Source: Pseudomonas fluorescens
GTDB taxonomy: Bacteria > Pseudomonadota > Gammaproteobacteria > Pseudomonadales > Pseudomonadaceae
NCBI RefSeq assembly: GCF_001902145.1
Contig: NZ_MRST01000025.1
Coordinates: 434,001-498,000 of the forward strand
Length of the DNA: 64,000 nucleotides
Direction: 5' to 3'
The stretch's first letter is position 1, and the number at the start of each line of letters is the position of its first letter. The notes beneath the pieces were generated by a model. It was not told the DNA's origin and ran no database searches. It saw only the letters and a list, made by a program, of their open reading frames with translations. Positions 34,339 to 42,280 of this stretch are shown here, piece after piece. A program made the position numbers and the translations under genes.

Positions 34339-34557
34339 ATGAACGACTCACAACGCGCCTGGGAATTGGCCATGGTGTTGATTGCCAATGGCCGGATTCC
34401 CTTTGACCCGGCCAACCCGGGTGGGTCGGTGAAAATCCTGTCCAAGCATTTGCAAGCGCTGGAAGCAGCACTGCGTGAACAGGCCACAGACCCAGCCACA
34501 CATGAGCGCCTGGGCAAGAACAGCAGCCGCAGGCCCTCATTAGTGTGTGCCGACTAA
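34339..34557 (+). CDS. Hypothetical protein, 72 residues
   Basis: Small soluble protein (MNDSQRAWELAMVLIANGRI) with an amphipathic N-terminal helix, a central FDPANPGG turn, a second helix (ILSKHLQALEAALREQA) and a basic tail. GAAGGAA lies 8 nt before the ATG, which supports a real gene. I do not recognise the family. It converges with the nuclease gene, the stops being 3 bp apart. Confidence 0.65.
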   Translation: MNDSQRAWELAMVLIANGRIPFDPANPGGSVKILSKHLQALEAALREQATDPATHERLGKNSSRRPSLVCAD

Positions 34558-34560
34558 ACC

Positions 34561-35400
34561 TCAGGCTTTGGTTCGGCTACAACCTATCCGGCTCGGCAAC
34601 TGGCCCTGCTTGGCTTTCAGCGTGGCTTGCAACGCTTGCGGCAAAGTGCTCCAGAACGTCAGCCCGGAGCGCTCTTCGATGTGGTCGACGGTGACCTGGT
34701 AATCGCAGAAATCTGCGCCCTTGGGGGTTTCCTGGTTCATCACAAACGAGGCGTACAGGCCTGTTTGCGGCGAACTGCCGATGAAGATGATTTTCCAGTA
34801 GCCGCTGGGGATCGTGTGCACTTTGTTCGTGCCCGGCAACGTGCCGACGAAGTGCTCATACAGCGGCCCGGTAGCCACATACACCTGATCGACGCCTGGC
34901 TCCTTGCTGAGGTTGCGTTCCTGGTCTTCCAGGCGCGCCCACGGCCCCTGGTTGAGCTCGGCCTTTTGCGGGGTGATGTTCGACAGGTAGTTGAGTGTTT
35001 GCCAGTCGGCCACCCCCGCCATCGACGCCAGATTGGCCTGATGCCCACGGTCGATTTTTAGCGCGACGTTGGCGCCGTTGTAATCCACCGGGTCCAGGGT
35101 TTCCCCGGCTGGAATATCCGGGTCGGTGCGCCAGTCACGGGAGCGCCCGCTGGCCGCGGTGGCCTTGGTGATCTTGTAGGACACCCAATTGGCAAACTTG
35201 GTCGAGCCATTATTATTCAGCGTGTAGGCCTGGCGGTTCAACGTCACTGGGCTACCGCCGGTGGGGCAGCCGACCGCGCAGTTATCGAGCGGCAAGGGTG
35301 GCGCAGGGAGGACGGCGGACTGGCGTGTGGGCGTGGTACAGGCGGCCATCAACGGGATCAACGAAAACGCCAGGTACTTTAACGATGTGCTTCCTTGCAT
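34561..35400 (-). CDS. DNA/RNA non-specific endonuclease, lipoprotein
   Basis: Exported nuclease of the NUC1/EndA family. I take the ATG at 35400 (279 residues) because AAGGAG precedes it and a lipoprotein signal follows directly (LAFSLIPLMAAC). The catalytic motif is DRGHQANLASM (general-base His about residue 137), with metal-binding Asn in YLSNITPQ about 30 residues later and PSGYWKIIF downstream. NCAVGCPTGG near the mature N terminus offers a disulfide pair. The lipid anchor suggests an envelope-bound nuclease that degrades extracellular nucleic acids. Confidence 0.92.
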   Translation of the reverse strand: MQGSTSLKYLAFSLIPLMAACTTPTRQSAVLPAPPLPLDNCAVGCPTGGSPVTLNRQAYTLNNNGSTKFANWVSYKITKATAASGRSRDWRTDPDIPAGETLDPVDYNGANVALKIDRGHQANLASMAGVADWQTLNYLSNITPQKAELNQGPWARLEDQERNLSKEPGVDQVYVATGPLYEHFVGTLPGTNKVHTIPSGYWKIIFIGSSPQTGLYASFVMNQETPKGADFCDYQVTVDHIEERSGLTFWSTLPQALQATLKAKQGQLPSRIGCSRTKA

Positions 35401-35622
35401 GGTGTTACTCCTTGGGATGAATCTTTTAAAAGACTGAATGGCCTCGGCCGATGCGCTTCCTGCGCAAGCCGAAATAACCATTGGATCACATAAACATTTC
35501 TAAACAACGACCGCAACCAGGCCGACAAACGTAACCCCTTCGCGCCCCATAACTGTGCTATCCATAACGCCGCCCATTGGCTGGCGATAGCACCACCTCA
35601 TCAATGCACAAGGAACTTACAC
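35401..35622. other. Intergenic region, nuclease and hydrolase
   Basis: Leader of the minus-strand nuclease on the left and of the plus-strand hydrolase on the right. ACAAGGAACTTACAC precedes the hydrolase ATG. Nothing else was found here. Confidence 0.5.
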
Positions 35623-36312
35623 ATGAGTGAGAAACCGGCAATTGTCTTGGTCCATGGTTTTTGGGGCGGTGCGGCGCACTGGAATCGGGTGATTATCGAG
35701 CTGCACAACAAGGGCTATACCGATTTGCATGCGGTGGAGATGCCGCTGACCTCGCTGGCCGACGATGCCGAGCGTACCCGCAAGATGGTTGCGCAAATCA
35801 AAGGCCCGGTGTTGTTGGTGGGGCATTCCTATGGCGGCGCCGTCATCACTCAGGCGGGTAATGAACCGAATGTCGCAGGCCTGGTGTACATCGCGGCATT
35901 CGCCCCCGATGACGGCGAAAGCCCAGGCGGCATCACCCAGGAACATCTGCCAGAAGCCGCCCCCAACCTGGCCCCCGATAGCGACGGTTATCTGTGGGTC
36001 AAGCCTGAACAATTCCACGACAGCTTCTGCCAGGACTTGCCCCGGCAAGAAGGCCAGGTCATGGGCGTCACCCAAAAGGCCCCGCTGGCCAGCACCTTTG
36101 GCGATGTGATCAGCAACCCGGCGTGGAAGAACAAACCGTCCTGGTACCAGATTTCGAGCCAGGACCGCATGATCCATCCCGACAATCAGGTGCGCATGGC
36201 CAAACGCCTGGGCGCTCGGGAGACCATCACCCTGGATGCCAGCCACGCTTCCCTGGCGTCCAGGCCGGTAGAGGTCGCCGCGTTTATCGATAAGGCGGCG
36301 CGTTCGTTGTAG
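35623..36312 (+). CDS. Alpha/beta hydrolase
   Basis: Soluble hydrolase of 229 residues. The oxyanion strand is VLVHGFWGGAAHWN (about 9-22), the nucleophile elbow is VGHSYGG (Ser about 69), the acid Asp is probably in SSQDRMIHPD and the catalytic His in LDASHASL (about 209). The short lid and the motifs place it among salicylate-esterase-like and HNL-like hydrolases. AAGGAAC precedes the ATG. Substrate unknown. It appears monocistronic. Confidence 0.92.
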   Translation: MSEKPAIVLVHGFWGGAAHWNRVIIELHNKGYTDLHAVEMPLTSLADDAERTRKMVAQIKGPVLLVGHSYGGAVITQAGNEPNVAGLVYIAAFAPDDGESPGGITQEHLPEAAPNLAPDSDGYLWVKPEQFHDSFCQDLPRQEGQVMGVTQKAPLASTFGDVISNPAWKNKPSWYQISSQDRMIHPDNQVRMAKRLGARETITLDASHASLASRPVEVAAFIDKAARSL

Positions 36313-36371
36313 TGATGATGTGATCAAGCGCGGGGGTAATGAAGTGTTCAAACAGAGGATGCTCAACGACC

Positions 36372-36827
36372 ATGGCTGAATACCTTCTGCCCCCCGCGGC
36401 CCCACACTGGCTGATCCGCCAAGCCACCCCCGACGATGTGCATGCCTTGGCCGCACTGGATGCCTACGCAACCGAGCATGCCAGCCGTCGCGTGTTTATC
36501 TATGACGCCGTGGTTCGCCAGCAATGTCTGGTAGCCGCCGACGCTAACGTGTGCGCCGGCTACCTGGTGCTCACCCACGATTTTTTCAACCATGGGTTTA
36601 TTGCCCTGGTGGTGGTTTCATCGCTGTACCAGCGCCAGGGCGTCGCCCTTCGTCTGCTGGCAGCAGCCGAAGCAGCCTGCAAGACGCCCAAGCTGTTCGC
36701 GTCGACCAATGCCTCCAACGGCGCGGCGCAGGCCCTGATGATGAAAGCTGGGTTTATTCCCAGTGGCCAGATCGAGAATCTGGACGACGATGACCCTGAA
36801 TACGTTTACGTCAAATTCGTCCATTGA
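36372..36827 (+). CDS. GNAT-family N-acetyltransferase
   Basis: Acetyl-CoA-dependent acyltransferase of 151 residues. The GNAT core is visible as VALVVVSSLYQRQGVALRLL-like sequence (acetyl-CoA loop near residue 90), followed by LFASTNASNGAAQALMMKAG and FIPSGQI. I take the second ATG (36372), which places the WLIRQATPDD start at the usual position; the ATG at 36339 would add 11 residues. Target unknown. Confidence 0.87.
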   Translation: MAEYLLPPAAPHWLIRQATPDDVHALAALDAYATEHASRRVFIYDAVVRQQCLVAADANVCAGYLVLTHDFFNHGFIALVVVSSLYQRQGVALRLLAAAEAACKTPKLFASTNASNGAAQALMMKAGFIPSGQIENLDDDDPEYVYVKFVH

Positions 36828-36833
36828 TCCCGC

Positions 36834-37322
36834 TCAGGCCCAGGCAATCACCCGCGCGGCCAGGTAAAGGCCCACCCCAAACACCCCATGGTTGATCACA
36901 CTGCGCAGGCGATTCTTGCCTGGCTCGGCTGTCTTGGAGGATGCAAACCCGGCCCCCATCGCAGGCTGTATCACCAACAGCGGGACGGCCACTGTCACCA
37001 CACCCAGTATCAGTGCCGGCAAAATGGTGGGGGCCTGCAGCCAGGCAATCCCTTCAACCCAAACCAGCGTTATCGCAAAAACAACGCCAGTGACGTAATG
37101 CGCGACCCAGCCCAGGGCCACCTCACCTCGAACGGATGACGCTTGTCCTATGCTGGCGTGAACAAGCCGCCCTTGGCACGCATGACCGACCCAACGCCCC
37201 ACAAACGCGAAATTCAGCGTCGGAACGCCGAGAGCCTTCATTAACAGCATCCACATATCCATCACGGCGGTAGCTCCTGCCCCCAACAACACAACCTGTG
37301 CGACCACTTCCAGCGCTGCCAT
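36834..37322 (-). CDS. DUF2938 membrane protein
   Basis: Inner-membrane protein of 162 residues with four hydrophobic segments. Landmarks are GAGATAVMDMWMLLMKALG, GWVAHYVTGVVFAITLVWVE and PAMGAGFASSKT. AGAGG lies just before the ATG at 37322, better than the upstream in-frame GTG. It is divergent from a MerR-type gene with a 7-2-7 palindrome in between, so it is probably the target of that regulator. Function of the family is unknown. Confidence 0.87.
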   Translation of the reverse strand: MAALEVVAQVVLLGAGATAVMDMWMLLMKALGVPTLNFAFVGRWVGHACQGRLVHASIGQASSVRGEVALGWVAHYVTGVVFAITLVWVEGIAWLQAPTILPALILGVVTVAVPLLVIQPAMGAGFASSKTAEPGKNRLRSVINHGVFGVGLYLAARVIAWA

Positions 37323-37372
37323 ATCCACCTCTTATTCATGGATCTATTGAACGTGCGCAGGCATCATAGAAG

Positions 37373-37388
37373 TTGAAGTCAACTTCAA
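37373..37388. promoter_or_regulatory. MerR-type operator candidate
   Basis: TTGAAGT-CA-ACTTCAA is a perfect dyad with 7-bp arms in the 80-bp divergent region between DUF2938 and the MerR-like gene. Its position 51 bp before the DUF2938 start and 15 bp before the MerR start suits control of both. Confidence 0.6.
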
Positions 37389-37402
37389 GTCAATGGTTGC
37401 CA

Positions 37403-37855
37403 ATGGATATCGCAGAGGTCGTCAAGCGCACGGGAGTCCCTGCCCATACATTGCGTTTTTATGAGAAGAAAGGCTTGATCACCTCAATCAGCCCACCCGG
37501 TATTCGTCGCCAGTTTCCGGCAGCGGTGATTGAGCAGTTAGCGCTGATTGCACTTGGGCAGGCGGGTGGACTTTCGCTGGATGAAATACAGGCCATGCTA
37601 TCCCCAAACGGCCAGGCTGATGTGGACAGAGCGGTGCTACTGGCCAAGGCCGACGAGATTGATGCGACGGTCAGGCAACTGCGCGCCATGAGTCGTGGCT
37701 TGCGGCACGCGGCAGCCTGCCCTGCGCCTGATCACGCGCAATGCCCGAACTTTCGTCGGCTGCTCAAAATCGCTGCCGCGGGGGTCTTTAAACGCGACAC
37801 CGCCCACCGTCCCGCCGGTGTTCACCCTGCTAACTCAAACGTTGAGGCCGTATGA
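37403..37855 (+). CDS. MerR-family transcriptional regulator
   Basis: DNA-binding regulator of 150 residues. The N-terminal winged helix is MDIAEVVKRTGVPAHTLRFY, EKKGLI, then GIRRQFPAAVIEQLALIALG; a dimerisation helix follows (about 75-105). Cys residues in AACPAPDHAQCPNF (about 113-126) could bind a metal or sense redox state. I take the ATG at 37403 because the HTH begins there; the open frame extends ten codons upstream through the palindrome. Its stop overlaps the next start (ATGA). Confidence 0.88.
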   Translation: MDIAEVVKRTGVPAHTLRFYEKKGLITSISPPGIRRQFPAAVIEQLALIALGQAGGLSLDEIQAMLSPNGQADVDRAVLLAKADEIDATVRQLRAMSRGLRHAAACPAPDHAQCPNFRRLLKIAAAGVFKRDTAHRPAGVHPANSNVEAV

Positions 37856-38301
37856 TTCGCGACTTTCGAAACGCTGATGTGGAACCTGTGCTGGACATCT
37901 GGTTGCAAGCGTCAATCCTGGCCCACCACTTCATCGCCCCTGAGTTCTGGCATGAACAATTGGGCGCCATGCGCGAGATCTACCTACCAAGCGCCGTGAC
38001 ACGCGTGTTTGAGGTCCATGGAAAAGTCAGGGGGTTCAGTTGTGTATCTGAAGACACCTTGGCAGCGCTATTTGTCTCACCTGGCCATCAGGGTGGTGGC
38101 GTAGGCACGCAGTTGCTGGAGGATGCCATGGGGTCTAGAGCCGCTCTTCAACTGAGCGTGTATTCGCAGAATGTTGCCAGCATTCATTTCTACCAAAAGC
38201 ACGGATTTCTTGTCCTCAGCGAACAGCGGGACGAACACACGGGTCACCTTGAAAAGGTGATGCGCTGGGTATCTGATCGCTCACCCAACCCACGGCCCTG
38301 A
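37852..38301 (+). CDS. GNAT acetyltransferase, YjaB-like
   Basis: Predicted N-acetyltransferase of 149 residues starting MIRDFRNADVEPVLDIWLQA. The acetyl-CoA motif is FVSPGHQGGGVGTQLLEDA (about 74-92), followed by NVASIHFYQKHGF. The pattern LDIWLQASILAHHFI is typical of the YjaB group. It overlaps the MerR gene by 4 nt and is thus part of the same transcript. Confidence 0.9.
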   Translation: MIRDFRNADVEPVLDIWLQASILAHHFIAPEFWHEQLGAMREIYLPSAVTRVFEVHGKVRGFSCVSEDTLAALFVSPGHQGGGVGTQLLEDAMGSRAALQLSVYSQNVASIHFYQKHGFLVLSEQRDEHTGHLEKVMRWVSDRSPNPRP

Positions 38302-38411
38302 CCCGATGATCAGGCAAGATCAGCGGACTGGCCGGGGCAGCGCTACGCGGGAACCTTTTCTTGAATGCACAATCTGTGGTTCACCCTTTTGAACCGATCG
38401 AGACCCTGCGC

Positions 38412-38561
38412 ATGCTTGTGAAAAAAGCCGTCCTTTGCCTTGCACTGCTAAGTGCGGGCTTTATCGCAGGTTATGCCGCAAAACCCACCCCGCAGCTGCA
38501 AGTCACCGCTGGCCAACTGATGGAGTGCGGTGAACTCATGATCCCGACGCTTGGGATGTGA
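38412..38561 (+). CDS. Small exported or membrane protein
   Basis: A 49-residue frame, MLVKKAVLCLALLSAGFIAG then YAAKPTPQLQVTAGQLMECG. It looks like a signal peptide or single membrane anchor with a 25-residue mature part. The ribosome binding site is poor; an in-frame ATG/TTG 51 bp upstream would add hydrophilic residues. Not a recognised family. Confidence 0.5.
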   Translation: MLVKKAVLCLALLSAGFIAGYAAKPTPQLQVTAGQLMECGELMIPTLGM

Positions 38562-38588
38562 GCCGCGCATACCCAGGTAAAAGCCGTT

Positions 38589-40112
38589 TCAGCCGCCCGA
38601 AGTCACGTCCGCAGGATGCACGTTGAACCCATTGCGCCCCGCCGCCTTTGCACCGTAAAGCGCTGTATCCGCAGCCTCCACCAGCCCCAACACCGGCTCC
38701 AGCCGTGAGCCCATGCCCGTCGCAACGCCGATACTCACACTCACACGCCCGAAGGGGCTGCCTGGGTGTGTGATGTTTTCCTGCTGCATGCGCGTAAGGA
38801 TGCGTTGCGCAACCACCGCCGCCCCTGTGCTGTCAGTCGCGGGCATGATGATCGCCATTTCTTCTCCGCCATAACGCGCCACCAGGTCCGAAGGTCGCCG
38901 CACGCATGTTTCCAACAACGTGCTGACCGCCTGCAAGCAAGCATCTCCCGCGACGTGACCAAAGGCATCGTTGAAGCGTTTGAAATGGTCGATATCGATC
39001 ATCAGCAACGCCAGCGACGTACCCTCGCGCTGCGCCCGGCGCGCTTCCACGGCCAGCGTTTCGTCAAAACAGCGGCGGTTGGCCAGGCCGGTCAACGCGT
39101 CCTTCTTCGCCAAGAGCGCCAACTGCCGATTGGAGTCGAGCAACTGTTGCTGGGCGACACGCAACGCCTCTTCCGCCGCCGTTCGCCTGCGGATATCCAG
39201 GATCAGAAACCAGCCGATCAGCCCCGTCAGCCCCAACAGCCCCACCACCACAACCGCTGACAGCGCCGCTTCGATGCGCCACGCCGCAAGGGCTTCGTGC
39301 TTGCCCAACGCGACTGTGGTGATCAGCGGCAGGGTTTCGCTTTTGCGAAAGGCATAGAGCCGCTCTACCCCGTCCAGGCTGGAGGTATAGGCCGCAGTGC
39401 CCACAGGCTGGTCGACGAGGTACTTGGAATAAATAGGCGAGGTGGAAAAGTTGCGGCCCATGTCCTGCTCGCGGAAGGGGTAACGCACCAGCAACGTGCC
39501 GTCCGCGTAGGACAGGCCGATGGCGCCCTCCTGGCCTACATCGAGTTTGCCGAATACCCGCAGAAAGTTTTCCACCCCCAGGGTCACGGCGACCACGCCG
39601 GCGAAGTTGCCCGCCGCGTCGTTGAAACGGCGGCTGATGGTCACTACCCATTCATGGTTGGCGCGGCTTTGAATCGGCGGGCCAATAAAAGGTTCAGCGC
39701 TCGGATCGCCGCGATGGTGGATGAAATAGGCCCGATCACTGCTATTGGCGCCCTCCGGAATCGCGCGATTGGAGGACAGCAGCCACCGGCCCTGAGGATC
39801 ATAAATGGTGATGCCGCTCAGCTGCGGCATCAGCGGCTGCTGTCGGTTGATCAGCGTACTGATTCGCTGGATTTGCACCGGGCCACTGCCTTCGGCTTCC
39901 AGGCGCTCAACCAGCCCCAGCAACAGCAACGAGCTTTGCCGCACGATGCCTTCGGTATAGGTGTTAAGGGCCTGGGTCAGGTTCAAGCCATGCACATCCA
40001 CTTCCGCCAGCGCACGGTCGCGGGAAGACAGGACTTTCCAAATCGTCAGCGAAGTCAGGGAACAGCCGATCACCAACAGCAACAGCATCACAAGACGGGT
40101 ATCACGCTTCAC
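38589..40112 (-). CDS. Diguanylate cyclase with periplasmic sensor domain
   Basis: Makes cyclic di-GMP in response to an external signal. The 507-residue product has a first membrane span (about 8-26), a periplasmic double-Cache-like sensor (about 40-285), a second span (LSAVVVVGLLGLTGLIGWFL, about 288-307), a short coiled linker and a C-terminal GGDEF domain (about 340-500). The active-site loop reads GGEEM, an accepted GGEEF variant, and RPSD five residues upstream is the product-inhibition site. LLMIDIDHFKRFNDAFGH carries the metal ligands. The start is a GTG preceded by AAGGTG. It is divergent from the KGG-repeat gene. Confidence 0.92.
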   Translation of the reverse strand: MKRDTRLVMLLLLVIGCSLTSLTIWKVLSSRDRALAEVDVHGLNLTQALNTYTEGIVRQSSLLLLGLVERLEAEGSGPVQIQRISTLINRQQPLMPQLSGITIYDPQGRWLLSSNRAIPEGANSSDRAYFIHHRGDPSAEPFIGPPIQSRANHEWVVTISRRFNDAAGNFAGVVAVTLGVENFLRVFGKLDVGQEGAIGLSYADGTLLVRYPFREQDMGRNFSTSPIYSKYLVDQPVGTAAYTSSLDGVERLYAFRKSETLPLITTVALGKHEALAAWRIEAALSAVVVVGLLGLTGLIGWFLILDIRRRTAAEEALRVAQQQLLDSNRQLALLAKKDALTGLANRRCFDETLAVEARRAQREGTSLALLMIDIDHFKRFNDAFGHVAGDACLQAVSTLLETCVRRPSDLVARYGGEEMAIIMPATDSTGAAVVAQRILTRMQQENITHPGSPFGRVSVSIGVATGMGSRLEPVLGLVEAADTALYGAKAAGRNGFNVHPADVTSGG

Positions 40113-40380
40113 GTCAGCACCTTAAGGAAGTCCGGTTTCCATTCCAGCCATCATTCGAACGTCGGTACTCACAGGGGCAACCGGTTCCAGAGTGCCAGCA
40201 TACAAGCAGTCTGTGGAGGGCGCAGCAACAGAGTGCGCGGTTGCCCTTGCCGGCGGAGCCGCATCAGGCACGGCGCAACGCCCGGGCGCAAAGCAACGTT
40301 CACGATCAGGGCCAAGGGGGACGCTAAGCGGAGCGGCAAAAATGCTATTAATTCAATATCAAACCACCCATATCTTTAAT
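40113..40380. other. Leader region of the diguanylate cyclase gene
   Basis: No supported gene. The stretch holds the upstream sequence of the minus-strand diguanylate cyclase and then becomes A/T-rich at 40345-40390, just before the inverted repeat listed next. A 76-codon frame from 40192 has no ribosome binding site and no recognisable content. Confidence 0.5.
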
Positions 40381-40427
40381 AAAACTTATACGCAACGGCG
40401 TAACAGAAGCCCACTTGTATAAGTTTT
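40381..40427. promoter_or_regulatory. Inverted repeat upstream of KGG gene 1
   Basis: AAAACTTATAC and GTATAAGTTTT form perfect 11-bp arms around a 25-bp spacer that contains CGGCG and CAG. An equivalent repeat with the same arm and spacer length stands before KGG gene 3 (51896-51942); there C and G are exchanged in both arms, so pairing is kept. It may be an operator or a structured element. Confidence 0.6.
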
Positions 40428-40440
40428 TTAACACACACTA

Positions 40441-40473
40441 CCGTTCATCGCCGTTTATGAAAAATTTCAAAAC
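40441..40473 (+). promoter_or_regulatory. Two-part motif, site 1
   Basis: CCGTTCATCG and CAAAAC, 17 bp apart, ending 86 bp before the KGG gene 1 ATG. Site 4 has the same geometry relative to KGG gene 3. Likely a promoter for an alternative sigma factor. Confidence 0.5.
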
Positions 40474-40501
40474 ATCCAGGCACCCGCCCTTATCAGAGAA
40501 G

Positions 40502-40537
40502 ATGTCCGTTGCATAAATGGGCAACTAGCGAAACGAC
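40502..40537 (+). promoter_or_regulatory. Conserved leader element of KGG gene 1
   Basis: GTCCGTTGCATAAATGGGCA then ACTAGCGAAACG, nearly the same as 52015-52050 before KGG gene 3. CCGTT (40506-40510) can pair with AATGG (40516-40520), and GTTGC with GCAAC. It lies in the presumed 5' untranslated region. Confidence 0.5.
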
Positions 40538-40559
40538 ATTTCAAACTAGGAGTATTGTT

Positions 40560-40736
40560 ATGACGACGAGCAATAAAAACCCTGGAAACTTTGCCAACGA
40601 TCGCGAAAAAGCATCGCAGGCGGGTAAGAAAGGTGGACAGGCCTCTGGCGGCAACTTCGCCAATGATCGCGAAAAAGCTTCAGAAGCCGGGCGTAAAGGC
40701 GGCCAGAACAGCCATGGTGGTGGACGCAAGTCCTGA
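40560..40736 (+). CDS. KGG-repeat stress protein, copy 1
   Basis: A 58-residue, very hydrophilic protein of the YciG/con-10 general-stress family (KGG motif). It contains two copies of a GNFANDREKAS.AG.KGGQ unit followed by a SHGGGRKS tail. Such proteins are intrinsically disordered and are induced in stationary phase or on stress; their activity is unknown. TAGGAG lies 7 nt before the ATG. Its upstream 180 bp is conserved with KGG gene 3 at 52074, including the inverted repeat, two-part motif and leader hairpin, so both should be co-regulated. Confidence 0.92.
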   Translation: MTTSNKNPGNFANDREKASQAGKKGGQASGGNFANDREKASEAGRKGGQNSHGGGRKS

Positions 40737-40783
40737 CGAGGCGGTCAGTACCGCTGTTCCGCTTGTTAAAAAGGGCATTAATC

Positions 40784-40972
40784 ATGCGCGCGTCAACTGA
40801 TAATCAGCGCGGCGAGTTTTCTCGCCAACCGATTGTAGAAATGCAAACTAAAGCAAGGTCCGGCCTACGTTCTAATACGTCAGCGTGTTATGAACATCAG
40901 CAACTTGCCGAACAAGCCGAAGCAACGATAAGCGCATCTAAAACGCCACCCCTGTGCGAGAGGCACTTGTAA
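40784..40972 (+). CDS. Hypothetical protein, weak call
   Basis: A 62-residue frame (MRASTDNQRGEFSRQPIVEM) 47 bp after KGG gene 1. AAGGG lies 9 nt before the ATG. Composition is hydrophilic and Ala/Ser-rich. No family is recognised; it may be noise. The rest of the 326-bp gap up to KGG gene 2 contains a small perfect hairpin GTGCAT-CTTA-ATGCAC near 40975-40990 and the phrase CAAGTTTCCAGCACA (41001-41015), also seen before cyoA with one mismatch. Confidence 0.3.
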   Translation: MRASTDNQRGEFSRQPIVEMQTKARSGLRSNTSACYEHQQLAEQAEATISASKTPPLCERHL

Positions 40973-41062
40973 TCGTGCATCTTAATGCACGCCCGGAGTG
41001 CAAGTTTCCAGCACAATCGAAGTGAACGTTACATTACCGACATAACGACGAGGTAACTGAAC

Positions 41063-41413
41063 ATGACTACTCGAGACAAGCAAGGCCAAATGAGCGTCAG
41101 CGAAGCCGGCAAAAAAGGCGGCGAAGCCACTTCTGCGTCGCATGACAAAGAGTTCTACCAGGAGATTGGCAGCAAAGGTGGCCAAAACAGTGGCGGGAAC
41201 TTCAAGAATGATCCCGAACGCGCCGCTGAAGCCGGCAGCAAAGGCGGCCAGAACAGCGGCGGCAATTTCAAGAACGACCCCGAACGCGCCGCCGAGGCCG
41301 GCAGCAAAGGTGGCCAGAACAGTGGCGGCAATTTCGCCAACGACCGCGAAAAAGCTTCCGAAGCCGGGCGTAAAGGTGGCGAACACAGCCACGGCGGCGG
41401 ACGCAAAAGCTGA
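41063..41413 (+). CDS. KGG-repeat stress protein, copy 2, extended
   Basis: A 116-residue disordered protein, twice the length of copies 1 and 3. Residues 1-35 form an N-terminal KGG block (SEAGKKGGEATSASHDKEFY). Three further KGG units follow, two of them nearly identical 23-residue repeats (GSKGGQNSGGNFKNDPERAA), and the last is of the NDREKASEAGRKGG type shared with copies 1 and 3. The DNA repeats are also similar, suggesting recent internal duplication. Its upstream region lacks the conserved block of the other two copies, so it is regulated differently. A strong hairpin follows the stop. Confidence 0.92.
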   Translation: MTTRDKQGQMSVSEAGKKGGEATSASHDKEFYQEIGSKGGQNSGGNFKNDPERAAEAGSKGGQNSGGNFKNDPERAAEAGSKGGQNSGGNFANDREKASEAGRKGGEHSHGGGRKS

Positions 41414-41423
41414 TGTGCTTGAT

Positions 41424-41450
41424 GCAGGGGAGCAATGCTCCCCTGCTTTC
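41424..41450 (+). terminator. Terminator-like hairpin after KGG gene 2
   Basis: GCAGGGGAGC-AAT-GCTCCCCTGC, a perfect 10-bp stem, followed by TTTCATT. It lies between KGG gene 2 and the ClpP-like gene, which therefore probably has its own transcription start or depends on read-through. Confidence 0.7.
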
Positions 41451-41466
41451 ATTGATGAGGGACACC

Positions 41467-42018
41467 ATGCCTTTACACATTATCAACTTCACCGCGCCGG
41501 TCACCGCCTCAACCTGCAGCCAACTGATCGAAAAAGCCTCGTTGGCCGTACAGCAAGATGCCGAGGGCCTGGTACTGAATATCGCCACCATGGGCGGTGA
41601 GTGCAGCTACGGCTTTACGATGTACAACTTTCTATTGTCCCTGCCGATTCCAGTGCATACCCATAACCTGGGCACAGTGGAATCAATGGGCAATATCATC
41701 TTTCTGGCTGGTGAGCGCAGGACCGCCTGCCGGCACAGCAAATTCCTGTTTCACCCTTTCCATTGGCATGTGCAAGGCGCAGTCGACCACTCGCGCATGT
41801 CCGAGTATGCGATGAGCCTCGATTACGACTTGCAGTTGTACGCACGCATCGTAGCCGAGCGCACCGCTGATGCCGTCGAAAAACTGGAGACCGAAAAGTA
41901 CCTGATCGCCGCGCCACGCATTCTTGATCCGCAACAAGCGCTGACCGCCGGCTTGATCCATGGGATCGAACTCCCCGTGATCAAGGCGGAATTCGTGAGC
42001 AGCTTCATTCACTCCTAG
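41467..42018 (+). CDS. ClpP-like serine peptidase
   Basis: Member of the ClpP/crotonase fold, 183 residues. GECSYGFTMYNFLLSLPIPV corresponds to the strand-helix before the active site. The catalytic triad is probably Ser in VESMGNIIFLAG (about residue 77), His in FHPFHWHVQG (about 100) and Asp in RILDPQQALTAGLIHGI near the C terminus. It is shorter and more divergent than the housekeeping ClpP and stands alone without a Clp ATPase. GATGAGGGACACC precedes the ATG at 41467. Its place between stress-protein genes suggests a stress-specific peptidase; partner and substrates are unknown. Confidence 0.82.
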   Translation: MPLHIINFTAPVTASTCSQLIEKASLAVQQDAEGLVLNIATMGGECSYGFTMYNFLLSLPIPVHTHNLGTVESMGNIIFLAGERRTACRHSKFLFHPFHWHVQGAVDHSRMSEYAMSLDYDLQLYARIVAERTADAVEKLETEKYLIAAPRILDPQQALTAGLIHGIELPVIKAEFVSSFIHS

Positions 42019-42046
42019 CGTCTTTACTTAATATGGGAGCCTCACA

Positions 42047-42280
42047 ATGGACGAAGAAACGATTCGACTCACCGCGTACCGTATTTGGGAACAGCAAGGG
42101 AAGCCTGACGGTCAGGATTTCGTGCACTGGTTACAAGCCAGGGATGAACTGGCAGCCCCGCCTTCTGACGGCTTGGCAGGCTCGATAGAAAGTAGCGTCA
42201 GCCCGCCCAACCCTGACCGATCGAAGCGCCAGACGGCGGCCGCCACGCAAAAAACACGTAGCAGAAAACCCAAAGCCTGA
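42047..42280 (+). CDS. DUF2934 small protein
   Basis: A 77-residue protein. The N-terminal half is the DUF2934 motif (IRLTAYRIWEQQGKPDGQDF, VHWLQA); the C-terminal half is a basic, disordered tail (DRSKRQTAAATQKTRSRKPK). It starts 28 bp after the ClpP-like gene and may be cotranscribed. GGGAG precedes the ATG. Family function unknown, though it often occurs with stress genes. Confidence 0.87.
   Translation: MDEETIRLTAYRIWEQQGKPDGQDFVHWLQARDELAAPPSDGLAGSIESSVSPPNPDRSKRQTAAATQKTRSRKPKA

Noticed and set aside
41150..41400. Regular DNA repeats that might suggest a CRISPR-like or tandem-repeat array
   Set aside because: They encode the repeated KGG units in frame, with no spacers and no cas genes.
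41268..41591. 107-codon minus-strand frame over KGG gene 2 and its terminator
   Set aside because: Crosses a strong hairpin and is antisense to two well-supported genes.
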